A DNA stretch of 64,000 bases from Limnanthes douglasii subsp. nivea (lineage: Eukaryota > Streptophyta > Magnoliopsida > Brassicales > Limnanthaceae), in NCBI GenBank assembly GCA_036936605.1, contig JAUPFV010000002.1, positions 126,588,376-126,652,375 on the forward strand, written 5' to 3'. A model generated the notes under the pieces. The model made no database searches, was not told where the DNA came from, and was given only the letters and a program-made list of their open reading frames with translations. Shown here in pieces: positions 45,148 to 56,218 of this stretch (the stretch's first letter is position 1; the number at the start of each line of letters is the position of its first letter). The translations under genes and the position numbers were made by a program.

Positions 45148-46960
45148 CTAATACAAAGACATGCCTCCCTCCAACTGAGTAGCTAGAGTGTGAACATGCC
45201 TCTTTCTTGATGAAGGAATTGGCGCTATCATAGTGTCCCCTCCAAATATAGTGAGTGACTCAAAAAAGCTTATGAGTCCAGACACTATCTTGGTATGTTC
45301 TGTTATAACCCCCACTTTATTTCGGGTTGAATCATGATCCAAATACTCTGATTCGATATCAAATCTTTCAATGATTACCATAGCCCCGTCCGGAGCAGAT
45401 GTCCGTGCATTGTTCGTTGGGCCAGTCCGGTGAGCATTGTGAGGCCTGTTTCCACTTCTTCTTTTGACATTAGCTCCTAACTTCCCCCTTTCAATCAGAT
45501 TCTACACCTCTTGTTTCAAAGCGATGTAATCCTTGGTTTTATGGCCAATGTCATGATGATATTGGCAACAAAAGAGTATTACGACTTTCCCTATGAGATT
45601 GAAGCACTATCGGCTTCGTGAAATGTACCTCATCTTTTATTTTATCATAGATGGTTGCCACATTTTCTTTCAACTGAGCAAACCACTCTGGTTGGACCCA
45701 AGGTCCTCATTTATTTCTAGACTGCTCGCTCTGAGCTGGAGCTGGGCGAGATTGTGTCTGTTTGGCCCTGTTGGGCGCCTGTTCGGCTTCTTTGGCCTTG
45801 TATCCGTACTGGTTCTGGTTTGGTGCAGCTGGGACAGATATTACTTGCCTGTGTACCCTAGTCTTTTTGTTTCATCTACATTGATTTTTTTGCCCACCTG
45901 GTTTAGCAAACGACCCCAACTTATGGTCTTTTTTCTTATTATCCAATCGGCCAGATTCCCAGGGTTTAATCCATGCCTCAGATAAGCTATTGCTACCTGC
46001 TCAAAGTAATCAGCTAACCCATTCTTTGTGTTCACGAACCGGCTTATATAGTCTTTTAGTGATTCGTTTGGCTCTTGGGCATAATGGATTATAGTATCTC
46101 CATTGCCCTTCACCTCCTTACTCCCTGCAAACAGCCTTTAGAAGGCCACCCAAAACGTGTCAAAGTTTCTGATACAACCCCGTGGTAAGTTTTTGTACCA
46201 TTTCAAAGCACTTCCCATAAAATATTAAGAGAAGGCTCTAATAAGCAGTTTGTCATCATCATCAAAATTCATCATAAATTTTTTAAACTGTTCCAGATTG
46301 TTGTCTGGATCTTTGCTCGCATCATACTTCTCCATTTTAGTACTGTCAAACCTCTTAGGAATGTTTTCGGTCAGTATCTTGCATGACAATGGGGATTGCC
46401 TTTCATTCCGCCCACGACTAAAAACAGTATCTTCATTAGGTGTTGCAAAAATACTTGGCTCATCATGGAAAACAAAGGGATCCATCAGCAGCTGATCCAT
46501 ATGCCTATGACTATGGCCGTGGCTGTGAGATGACTATTTTCCCAGATGTCTCTTTAATCTCCCATGCCTATCCCTCTTTCTTTAATATTTTTTAACCAAC
46601 TTTTGTTTCTTCTTAGATCTTCCCTCACCACTGCTCGATGACAAGGACTCCTCAAGCCCATCCTCGTTCGAGGAGCTACTTAAGGACTCAGACTCTGAGC
46701 TCTCCACCGGTTTGGACCGATGAGATTTCTTGGAACTGACATGGGTCTTTTTTGTACTCAAGTGAGTTTTTGTTGATGGGTCATTCTCCCTTGGGTTGTC
46801 AGTAAGGTGAATGGCTGACACTTTCCACTTTTCTTTTAAACCCCTCTCTGCCTTTTTATTGGCCCTCAACGGTTCTATTTCAGCCTTCAGCCTATCTCGT
46901 TATTTGAGCGTGTACTCATCGTTCTCTCCCACCACTTTTATTAAAGGTGGTGGAACTGTT
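45148..46960 (-). pseudogene. Tat copy 1 gag
   Basis: From right to left on the plus map: N-terminal Lys/Ser-rich frame (46582-46869, with KKTHVSSKKSHRSKPVESSE and a long acidic Ser run), MDQLLMDPFVFHDEPSIFAT and DASKDPDNNLEQFKKFMMNF (46225-46500), then IIHYAQEPNESLKDYISRFV and AYLRHGLNPGNLADW (45841-46113), and a zinc-knuckle region CQYHHDIGH-like near 45540 with E--NLIERGKLGA. It matches Retrotrans_gag in order. Several stops separate the frames. Confidence 0.87.
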
Positions 46961-47036
46961 TACTCGTCTGGATTCATCCGAACTGGTTTTTTTTGCTGGT
47001 TTTGAATGCTAGATTCAGGCACTTTCTCCTCCCAAT

Positions 47037-47049
47037 GTGGTCGCCAATT
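47037..47049 (-). promoter_or_regulatory. Tat primer-binding region (copy 1)
   Basis: The minus strand reads AATTGGCGACCAC next to the inner end of LTR-B; a TTGGCGACCAC-type sequence is usual here in plant gypsy elements. The same site is beside LTR-C near 55511-55523 with a change. Confidence 0.65.
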
Positions 47050-47228
47050 TGGTGTGGTTTATTTTAATCAAAGGTTAATTTAGTCAAGTGTTTTGGAGAG
47101 TTTCAAAGGTATTAAATGTTTGGTTGTTTTATAGTAAGAGATTTAAGCTAGCTGGTTGTATTAAATGTTCATTACCCTCATTAATGAAAGTAGTTGGGTA
47201 TTTATACCCTTAATTATGGACCCATGGG
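47050..47228 (-). repeat. LTR-B of the Tat element, truncated
   Basis: It matches the first 180 bp or so of LTR-A and LTR-C and stops after GGACCCATGGG, where Copia I RT sequence begins. The rest of the LTR, the right part of element X and the first part of the Copia I RT segment (equivalent to about 55703-56492) are missing. Confidence 0.9.
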
Positions 47229-47590
47229 CTTTTGCAAATGTCTATATGAGCACACAATTTTTGCTAGGATTGAAGATAAGGGGAAATTTCTCATTGTTTT
47301 CGTATATGTATACGATCTCATATTTACTAGAAATGATAGTGTTATGTCTGAAGAATTTAAAAAATCTATGATGATTGAATTTGAAATGTCTAATCTTGGT
47401 ATGATGCATTATTTCCTTGGCATAAAATTAATGCAATCAGCTAATGGGACCTTTATTCATCAAAATAAGTATGTGCAATATGTTTTCGACATGTATCAAC
47501 TGAAGGATTACAATCATGTAATCACTCCAACTGAGTTTGAAGCTAAACAAAGATCATGAAGGGAAGAAGGTTAACAACACACTTTACAAG
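47229..47590 (+). pseudogene. duplicated Copia I RT segment
   Basis: It matches 56495-56855 almost exactly: CKCLYEHTIFARIEDKGKFL, VYVYDLIFTRNDSVM and MMHYFLGIKLMQSANGTF. It is followed at 47590/47591 by Tat antisense-gene sequence. This segment is part of the tandem duplication, not an independent insertion. Confidence 0.92.
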
Positions 47591-49420
47591 CCATCTGAGT
47601 CCAGATTCTTGGTATACACTCCTTGCCTGTATAATGGCATCGAGGTTGTCCGATATTCCTCACCCATGGAGCAATTCGCTGTAGTGTCCAGCCTGTGCAA
47701 AAACCATCACATCCCATTCTACCACTACAACATGGGAGACAACTTCAAAGTGGTGGATGACTTGGTGGAGTCAGAGAAAACTGGAAGACTCAGTTCCTAT
47801 TCATCAATGGGACTTGGGAGAATGGGAGAAAAATCAAGGCTAGTGTTAATTCTAGCATGCTCACCAGCAGGTGGAAGAGCACAAGTAAGTATTTGGTTTT
47901 ATTTGTCTTTTTCTCTTTCTTATTTTCACAAAAATTCCACTCTTGAATCACCCATTTTCTCATGTCAGTATTGCCGAAGGAGTTCACTGGCTATTTCGAG
48001 GAGGGGCAGACCACATGTGGCAAGCTAAATGCATGGGCTGCTGAACATTGGGGGAACGCCTTCCACAACTGTTTTACTTCTGGGAACTTGGTGAGATCCC
48101 ACTTGTGGAATACCATGGGCCGAAGAGATCTCACCTGGGAGGAATTTCCTACACCACCTCCCTAGCTGCCATACTTAAGAGAACAGAGGAAAAGGATGGC
48201 AAACTGTCCTCACCCTCCAGAACCAAAGCCCCAAGAAAAATTAAAGGGAAGGGCAAGAAAAAAAGGCTGTAGCAGAGGCAGTCTGGGGTGCTGCAGAAGA
48301 GACTGGTCCGGTGAATCAAGGAGGGCAGAACCAATGAGGAATTGATGCTACTTTGCTTAAAGTAGTTGAGGATGAGACTATTAAGGAGGCATGTGAACCT
48401 CAAAAACCACCAAGGCCTCCTAAAAAGGACCGAAAAAAGGGAGCAAGCAGCAATGAGAGGACTACTAAGAAGAAGAAGGTCACCTTGGGGGAAGAATTAA
48501 TCTTTCGCCCTTCGGGGCCTCTACCTCCAGAAGACCCAACTGATCCTACCTTAGCAGAGCAGATTCCCACCGATCTACACTCCGGGGAAGGTACCAGAGG
48601 GGTTATTGATGGAGTAGACATGATTGGGCTCCAAAATATTGGTATCTATTTTACTGATTTTGAGAAAAACGACTTCGTTGGCCCCTACCTTCCTCCAAGC
48701 TCTTCCAATATGGTGACTTTTAATGGCAAGTCCTTCACTGTCTCCGGGGAATATGATGTGGTGACCCACTCTCTCCTGGGCCATATTCAGCCAGTACTCA
48801 ACTTGGAAAGGCAAGTCAAAAATCAGTCTGCCCTCATCAACACCCTCATCACAGACAATGATACTTTGTCAACTGACCTCCTCAACGCAAACCGGAGTAT
48901 TTAGGCACTGAAGAAGGAGCTTGAGGAGTTGAAGAAGGAGAAAGAAGATCTGGCAACCAAGGTGCTCATTTCGGAGACAACTAACACAGAGCTCCAAACT
49001 AAGTGCCCGGTTTGGAAAAAATATCTTTCCGCCTTGAAGGGAGATATGAAGACTAGAGACGATGCCATCCAAGTCCTGTCCGCTGATAAGATTTCCCTTG
49101 AAGAGGTTGTGTCCAAGGCAACCAAGGAGAAGGAAGACTTGGTGAAGGAGTAGGAAAAGAGGATTCAGACCAGCATAGATAAGTACACCAACGAGGTGAT
49201 AGATTCATTGGAAAAAAATTATGTTGAAGTAAAGTCTGACATGGTACTTCTATTTCACGAGAAGTTTCTGAGGAGGACACTAGGTCCCTTGTGGGAATTC
49301 GTGGAGTATGATGACATCCCATTCCACACACTGGTAGATGGTAATAAGAAGAATTACTCTAGTGGGATCGGCTCTACCACTAATGAGGGAGAAAGGAACC
49401 GAAGAGAGTTCAAGTGGTGA
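47591..49420 (+). pseudogene. Tat antisense gene, copy 2 (5-prime truncated)
   Basis: It begins inside the conserved domain, at the position equivalent to 38901 in copy 1, and has no own start. A 163-codon frame (47537-48028) starts in Copia I sequence and reads through the junction into YNGIEVVRYSSPMEQFAVVS, a chimera. The rest follows copy 1: intron-like stretch near 47884-47969, FTGYFEEGQTTCGKLN, a 183-codon frame (48353-48904) with KKDRKKGASSNERTTKKKKV, and a coiled coil (48929-49153). An in-frame TAG at 48902 replaces the Glu codon of copy 1. Confidence 0.85.
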
Positions 49421-50025
49421 ACCCTAAGATCCTAAGAAAATGGACGATGCAGGAATATCCGAATGGAATAAACCCTGAGGTTTTAACTATCTTTTCTTAC
49501 TTTGTTTTTCTTAACCTTGTGAAATACTAAAGTCCTTGGATGGCTAAAGAATTTTTGAAACCATGTCTAGTTTGAGTCCGGTTAAGCCTTTCTTTAAACT
49601 TAAAGTCCTTGGATGGCCAAGGCATATTTTATGTTCTAATATTATCATCCGGTTTTAGCTGGACAGGTTTACCTTTGCTAAATTTTTGCTCTGTTTCATA
49701 CTTGCTTAAATTTAATGGCTAATCTTGAAAGAGCCTTTATCTATTTTACAAGTATTTAAGATGAGAGTGTTTAAAATCTCCGATGACATGTGTTTAATGG
49801 TCATCATTCAACCAAATTAATCTGATCTACCAAAGATCCTTAGAAGACTTTAAAGGAATTGTAATCAAACCACTTCGAATATTTTAAGAAGGCGTCAAAT
49901 TTTATTGAAAAACCCGGACACCTCATTAAAACCTCCCCGCGCCACCAGGGTAGGAAAGAGTATTCCCCCTAATATTTACATGGACTTTAAACAAGTAAAT
50001 ATTTACACAACCTTCATTCCAGATA
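49421..50025. other. spacer between convergent genes of Tat copy 2
   Basis: Equivalent to 40731-41335. The hairpin core near 49607-49622 (CCTTGG-ATGG-CCAAGG) is kept; the first one near 49533 is mutated. Confidence 0.65.
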
Positions 50026-51473
50026 TTAGCAGAGATGTTCAATATTCCAGGGGTGCTTTAAGATTCCTCCATGTTTTTCTTGAAGCCTATATGTCCCAGG
50101 CTTAAGTTTTTCAGAGACCTCATAAGGCCCTTCCCAGTTCGGAGCTAGCTTGGCGAACTGCTCCTCTTTAGTATGAAACAAAATTTTCCTCAATACTTTA
50201 TCCCCTGGCCGAAAATCCCTTCTTTTGATTTTGAAAGCAAATCTGCTCCTCATCAAGCCTTGGTAAAGGGTGGTTCTAAGATGAGCCTTAACGTTTTTTC
50301 TTCTATCAAATCCAACTGACTTCTGATTGCCACTTCATTAGCCTGTTCGGAATAATTGTGGACTCTGTATGATGGAAGATTTGCCTCTATAGGAGCAATT
50401 GCATCCATCCCATATACCAAGGCAAAAGGATATTATTGTGTAGCAGCTTCAGGAGTAGTCCGGTATGCCCATAATACTTCTTGTAAATAGCTTGGCGACG
50501 TTCCTGCAGCCCCTTCTAAATTCTTTTTTAAACCGGACATGATCGTCCTGCTTGCCACTTCAACTTAACCATTTGCTTGTTGGTGGAAATGAGAAGAAAA
50601 ACAATGCTGAAGGACCCGAGAGGCACAAAAATTCTCCATATCCTTGTTATCAAATTGTGGCCCATTATCTGTGGTTATCTTTTGTGGAAGCCCAAATCTG
50701 CAACAAATATTAGATAAGATAAATTTTATAATAGCTTTCGAAGTAGTTCCTGCCATTGAGGCCGCTTCTATCCATTTTGAGAAATAATCAATGGCTAAAA
50801 TAATAGTTTTGCACCCTCCGGATGCCATTGGTAGAGGCCCTACTAAATCCAGCCCTAAACGAGCAAAAGGCACCGGCTCAGAAATCGATTCCAGAGGAAC
50901 AACTGGGATATGAATTTCATTACCCTATTTTTGGCATAGGTCACATTTATTTACCAACTCCTTGGCATCTGTCACTATGGATGGCCAATAGTATCCGGCC
51001 AACAAAACCCTCCGGGTTAAAGCTCTATAGCCACAGTGTGCTGATCCTTCTCCATCATGTAGTTCGGATAGCAAAATTTGGGATTCTTCAACCCCCAAAC
51101 AACGCATGAGAGGTCTACTAAACGACCTCTTATAAAGGACATCTGTTATAATTAAAAAACCACGAGCCCTATGCTTCATTTTCCTTGCTACAGCTTTCTC
51201 TGGAGGCAAAATATCATCAGAGATGTATTGAAGAAGGGGATATCTCCAGTCTTTGGGTTGAACCACTTGTATACTTAAAATTTCCTCCTCTTCTTTGATC
51301 TGATTGGGTTGTATGGATGTACATTCTTTCACATGAATCCATAGGTAGGACTCAGAGTATGTTATGGCTGCCAAAGAGTCTTCTAGTGTGTTCTCCGATC
51401 TAGGTATATGCTCATAGCTAACATTTTTGAAGTTAGCTGCCACTTCTTTAAGGATAAACAAGTATTTGATCAA
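50026..51473 (-). pseudogene. Tat copy 2 integrase and end of second RNase H
   Basis: The 182-codon frame (50925-51473) runs from IKYLFILKEVAANFKNVSYE through IPRSENTLEDSLAAITYSES to GYRALTRRVLLAGYYWPSIV and ELVNKCDLCQK, the integrase zinc finger. The 102-codon frame 50565-50873 follows with GLDLVGPLPMASGGCKT, DYFSKWIEAA and KITTDNGPQFDNKDMENF, here with the catalytic Asp that copy 1 has lost. The C-terminal domain is at 50026-50256 (DKVLRKILFHTKEEQFAKLA). Frameshifts and a stop near 50565 break it. Confidence 0.88.
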
Positions 51474-51697
51474 CTACTCCTTTTTGGTCTCAGATTGACC
51501 TTGGGATCATGGATAAGAAACTGAAAATTACTTATGAACCTGACTCTTTTAGCCCCACACAGAAAAGCTAGCTTCAGGCCAGCTATAGCAGCCTCATACT
51601 CGGACTCATTGTTAGAAGCCCTAAAATCAAAACATATAGCCTGGTATAACTTATCGTTATACGGAGAGGTTAAACATATCCTAGCACCACAACCCAT
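51474..51697 (-). pseudogene. Tat copy 2 second RNase H, N-terminal part
   Basis: MGCGARICLTSPYNDKLYQA and FRASNNESEYEAAIAGLKLA match copy 1, then the frame shifts near 51480 inside the linker after a small deletion. The catalytic Glu is kept. Confidence 0.88.
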
Positions 51698-51706
51698 AGT
51701 ACTTGA

Positions 51707-52449
51707 TCAACCATCTGTCCGGACAACCCATACCTTATTAGTTTTCTCATCTGCAACTTGCTTAGTACTTCTATCCGAATGGAACTCAACCAGGAAATCA
51801 GCAACATATTGAGCTTTGATTGAAGTTCGAGGGGCGAAATCAATATCATAATCACCCAAATCTACTGACCATTTGGTCATTCTGCTTGATATGTATGCCT
51901 TCTGAAGAACATTTTTCAAAGGAAAGACGTACGGACGATAATAGAATGAGACTGAAAGTACGGCCTCATTTTTCTGGGAGCAATCACCAAGGCTAGTAAT
52001 AGTTTTTCAAGCTTTAGGTACCTTTTTTCAACATCCATTAGACTCTTGCTGATGTAGTACACTAGACGAGGATAATTTTCCATCGCTCTTACCAGCACCG
52101 CACTTATAGCATATTCAGACACAACTAAGTATATGTACAGTGTCTCTCCGTCAACAGGTTTGAAAAGAGTTTTGGTGGAAGATAAATTCTTTTTTATTTC
52201 ATTAAACACTTGGTCGCACTGTAGAGACCAGTTAAAGTCTTTAGAAACCTTTAAATTCTGAAAAAATGGGGCACACCTATCTGAAGACATTGAAATAAAA
52301 CGATTTAAAGCAGCCGACCTTCCTGTCAACCTTTGTACTTCTTTAACATTCCGAGGAGGATCCACTTTTAACAAGACATCAAGCTGGTCTGGATCAGGCT
52401 GTATCCCTTTCTCACTTATCACATACCCCAAAATATTTCTGGATTGCAC
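51707..52449 (-). pseudogene. Tat copy 2 first RNase H and connection
   Basis: The 177-codon frame (51916-52449) matches copy 1: YVISEKGIQPDPDQLDVLLK, PPRNVKEVQRLTGRSAALNR, SMSSDRCAPFFQNLK, YLVVSEYAISAVLVRAM. The tail frame 51707-51919 gives ISSRMTKWSVDLGDYDIDFA. It is intact in outline. Confidence 0.88.
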
Positions 52450-52965
52450 CCCAAAGACACATTTTTTCTGTATTTAATTTTAAATTAACCTTTGCCAAAT
52501 TGGAAAAAGTTTCTTGAAGATCAGCTAGGTGCAACTCCTCTTCCAAGATAAATGCTTCGTTCATCAATATATACTTCCATATACTTACAATAACTTATTC
52601 CCAAATGTGGTGTCTACCAAATGATCTATCTAGGGGACTAGATATAGATCTTTTAGGCAAGCTCTGTTGCGGTCAGTGAAGTCGATACACATACGTCATT
52701 TCCCATTCTTTTTCTTTACTAATACTAGATTGGTTGTTCATAAATGATACTAATACTCCTTTATGTGCCCCATCTTGGTAAGTCGGTCAACCTCTTGAAC
52801 TATGACATCAGCTTTCTCCTTAGAGAAAGCTCTCATTCTTTGCACAACAGGTGCAACATCTCTTCGGATGGATAGTTGATGTGATATAACATTCGCAGGT
52901 ACTCCGGTCACATCAGCATTGCACCAAGTAAAAACATGTTGGTGGTTTTCCAAAAAGGACAACAC
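52450..52965 (-). pseudogene. Tat copy 2 reverse transcriptase, active-site segment deleted
   Basis: The frame 52750-52965 (FTWCNADVTGVPANVISHQL, VDRLTKMGHIKEY) gives the RT start, and 52620-52740 retains broken RT phrases. About 190 bp that in copy 1 code the MPFGLKNAG to YIDD blocks are missing near 52545-52590. The copy therefore cannot encode an active RT. Confidence 0.88.
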
Positions 52966-53220
52966 TTTTTTTCTTCAATTTTGGGGCCATGTTGGAGCCA
53001 ATTTTAACATTCTTTCCTTCAACCAGATAGTGGGTTTCAACTTCTTCAAATGGTATCAAAACACCAGGGGTCTCTCTAGGGTCATCAATTTCACCCTCAC
53101 CCTCAGAGGGCCCCAACAACTGCTAATCTTCATTTACCCGGACAGCCCCCAGAGTTTTAGGGGCAAGTGCAGTTACATAACATTCTCTTTCTATTTTTGG
53201 GTACTCCAGACAACTCCCAC

Positions 53221-53664
53221 CTACCCTTGAACTGCATACTTTAAATACTGGTGAACTGTTGAAGCCACAGCATGCATCCAGGAGAGCCAGGATCTCCCAA
53301 AGATCGCATTGTAACATATGCGGCAATCCACCACAACGAATAGTACCCTTGCCATCTTCTTGAAAGGTTTTTTGCCCAATATTACTTCCTCCTCAAATTC
53401 TCCGATCACATCCGCAGAGCTTCCTGTGAAGCCCACAATGGACTTGTTCGAATGCTGGATCACTGCTGGATTTTTCATCTGTTTATAGGAACTTAAAAAT
53501 AGAATATTGGTTGAGCTTCCAGTGTCAAATAAAATTTGCCTGATATTGTTACCCCCAATCGACGCTCCTATCACCACAGCATCCTCATGAGGCCCAACTA
53601 TGTCCCTTAGATCATCTTCATCAAAAACAATGAAGGAATTTATGACTGATACGAAGACATTCAT
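53221..53664 (-). pseudogene. Tat copy 2 aspartic protease
   Basis: The 147-codon frame has FVSVINSFIVFDEDDLRDIV, AVVIGASIGGNNIRQILFDT, GSSTNILFLSSYKQMKNP and CYNAIFGRSWLSWMHAVAS. The DTGS motif is intact. It shows the N-terminal extension (FDEDDLRDIVGPHED) that is broken in copy 1. Confidence 0.9.
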
Positions 53665-53756
53665 CCCTCCAACTGAGTAGCTAGAGTGTGAACATGCCTC
53701 TTTCTTGAAGAAGGAGTTGGCACTGTCATAGTGTCCCCTCCAAATATAGTGAGTGA

Positions 53757-55440
53757 CTAAAAAAAGCTTATGAGTCCAGACACTATCTTGGTATGTTCTA
53801 TTATAACCCCCACTTTATTTCGGGTTGGATCAGGATCCAAATACTCTGATTCGATATCAAATATTTTAATGATTACTATAGCCCCGTTCGTTGGGCCAGT
53901 CCGGTGAGCATTGTCAGGCCTGTTTCCACTTCTTCTTTTGACATAAGCTCCCAACTTCCCTCTTTCAATCAGATTATGCATCTCTTGTTTCAAAGCGATG
54001 CAATCCTCGGTGTTATGGCCAATATCATGATGATATTGGCAAAAAAAAGTATTACGACTTTCCCTAGGAGATTGAAGCATTATCGGCTTCGTGAAATGTA
54101 CCTCATCTTTTGTTTTATCATAGATGGTTGCCACATTTTCTTTCAACTGAGCAAACCACTCTGGTTGGACCCAAGGTCCTCATTTATTTCTGGGCTGCTA
54201 GCTCTGAGCTGGAGCTGGGTGAGATTGAGTCTGGTTGTCCCTGTTGGGCCCCTGTCCGGCTTCTTTGGCCTTGTATCCGTACTGGTTCTAGTTTGGTGCA
54301 GCTGGGGTAGATATTACTTGCCTGTGTACCCTAGTCTTTTTTGTTTCATCTGCATTGATTTTCTTCCCCACCTAGATTAGCAAACGACCCCAAGTTATGC
54401 CCTTTTTTCTTGTTACCAAATCGGCCAGATTCCCAGGGTTTAATCCATGCCTCAGAGAAGCTATTGTTACCTGTTCAAAGTAATCAGCTAACCCATTCTT
54501 TGTGTTCACGAACCGGCTTATATAGTCTTTTAGTGATTCGTTTGGCTCTTGGGCACAATGGATGATAGTATCTCCATTGCCCTTCACCTCCTTACTCCCT
54601 GCAAACAGCCTTTAGAAGGCCACCCAAAACGTGTCAAAGTTTCTGATACAACCTCGTGGTAAGTTTTTGTACCATTTCAAAGCACTTCCCATAAAATATT
54701 AAGAGAAGGCTCTACAAAGCAGTTTGTCATCATCATCAAAATTCATCATAAAATATTTAAACTGTTCCAGATGGTTGTCCGGATCTTTGCTCGCATCATA
54801 CTTCTCCATTTTAGTACTGTCAAACCTCTTAGGAAAGTTTCCGGTCAGTATCTTGCATGACAATGGGGATTGCCTTTCATTCCGGCCACGACTAAAAACA
54901 GTGTCTTCAATAGGTGTTGCAAAAATACTTGGCTCATCATGGAAAACAAAGGGATCCATCAGCAGCTGATCCATATGCCTATGACTATGGATGTGGCTGT
55001 GAGATGACTATTTTCCCAGATGTCTCTTTAATCTCCCATGCCTATCCCTTTTTCTTGAATATTTTTTAACCAACTTTTGTTTCTTCTTGGATCTTCCCTC
55101 ACCATTGCTCGATGACAAGGACTCCTGAAGCCCATCCTCATTCGAGGAGCTACTAGAGGACTCAGACTCTGAGCTCTCCACCGGTTTGGACCGATGAGAT
55201 TTCTTGGAACTGACATGGGTCTTTTTTGTACTCAAGTGAGTTTTTGTTGATGGGTCATTGTCCCTTGGGTTGTCAGTATGGTGAATGGCTGACACTTTCC
55301 ACTTTTATTTTAAACCCCTCTCTGCCTTTTTAGTGGCCCTCAACGGTTCTATTTCAGCCTTCAGCCTATCTCGTTATTTGACCATGTACTCATCGTTCTC
55401 TCCCACCACTTCTATCAAAGGTGGTGGCACTATTTGCTCG
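53757..55440 (-). pseudogene. Tat copy 2 gag
   Basis: Frames 55008-55295 (Lys/Ser-rich, ending RKRDRHGRLKRHLGK), 54699-54974 (MDQLLMDPFVFHDEPSIFAT, DPDNHLEQFKYFMMNFDDDD), 54372-54587 (EPNESLKDYISRFV, ASLRHGLNPGNLADL) and 53757-54146 (FCQYHHDIGHNTEDCIALKQ, NLIERGKLGAYVKRR). The last contains the CxxH...HxxxC knuckle of plant gypsy gag, better kept than in copy 1. Stops separate the frames. Confidence 0.87.
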
Positions 55441-55523
55441 TCCGGATTCATCCGAACTGGTTTTGCTTGCTGGTTTTGAATGCTAGATTCAGGCACCTTC
55501 TCCTCCCAATGTGGTCGCTAATT

Positions 55524-55899
55524 TGGTGTGGTTTATTTTAATCAAAGGTTAATTTAGTCAAGTGTTTTGAAAAGTTTCAAAGGTATTAAATGTTTGGGTG
55601 TTTTATAGTGAGAGATTTAAGCTGCCTTGTTGTATTAAATGTTCATTACCCTCATTAATGAAAGTAGTTTGGTATTTATACCCTTAATTATGGACCCATG
55701 GGGTTTCGAGTCAAGTTGTGAAACTGGGTCGAGTTTAAACACTCATTAGTTTTTAAGTAGATTAGCACCTAGCTTAGTCAAAAAGTGTTTAGTGTTTTAA
55801 TACTTTTGTCCTATCCAGAGAGTTTAGTGGGCATCTATTATCCGAATTACCCTGTCCGGTTTTCTGAGTGAGTAGTGGTGAATAAATCCGGACTCATCA
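55524..55899 (-). repeat. LTR-C of the Tat element (5-prime LTR relative to pol), 376 bp
   Basis: Complete, with TGGTGTGG start and GGACTCATCA end on the plus strand, followed immediately by the ATAAT target copy. A TATTTATACCC stretch near 55673-55684 may serve the LTR promoter. Confidence 0.93.
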
Positions 55900-55904
55900 A
55901 TAAT

Positions 55905-56211
55905 AGTTTGGAATAAGAATAATAGATTAATAAAGATGAAAGGATTATCTTGTAAATAATAATTATATGAGTAGAATTAGAGTAAAGTAGGGTAGAAAAG
56001 GATAAAGTTGATTACCCTTGTGGGTAAGGGATCACTCCTATTAAAATATAAAGGAAGGTTCCATTTATTAGAGGTGGTGAACATTTATGATTAATAACTA
56101 CTTTTACAACTTTCCACTCTAAAATCTCGTGTTTCTCTCTCTACATCTGGTTACGACTTTTTCTGGTATTAGGATCATAGTCATAATATTTCTGGAACTA
56201 TCAGACTATAT
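55905..56211. mobile_element. element X, right part
   Basis: The content is non-coding, with ACTCCTATTAAAATATAAAG (TATA-like, 56033-56052), a pyrimidine-rich stretch, and CTGGTATTAGGATC near 56163, which resembles a copia primer-binding site. A solo or truncated LTR is therefore the likeliest nature. It ends at ATAAGGT (56212-56218). Confidence 0.55.
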
Positions 56212-56218
56212 ATAAGGT

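Larger units (their letters stand above)
36999..55904 (-). mobile_element. Tat-lineage Ty3/gypsy element with internal tandem duplication
   Basis: Outer LTRs are 37004-37380 and 55524-55899, both starting TGGTGTGGTTTATTTTAATC and ending ACTCATCA. They are flanked by a perfect 5-bp duplication ATAAT (36999-37003 and 55900-55904), so this began as one insertion. Pol is on the minus strand and an extra gene is on the plus strand near LTR-A. The interior from 38897 onward occurs twice: copy 1 38897-47590, copy 2 47587-56855, the latter reaching into Copia I. Without the duplication the element would be about 10.4 kb. Confidence 0.93.

Noticed and set aside
45593..45985. 130-codon plus-strand frame inside Tat copy 1, and the similar one at 53904-54380
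   Set aside because: Both are antisense to gag sequence (with ESLKDYISRF and zinc-knuckle motifs) and carry no motif of their own.
37004..55899. Two independent Tat insertions in tandem
   Set aside because: Only one pair of ATAAT target copies exists, at the outermost LTRs, and the internal junction has Copia I sequence and microhomology rather than an LTR end. A tandem duplication fits better.
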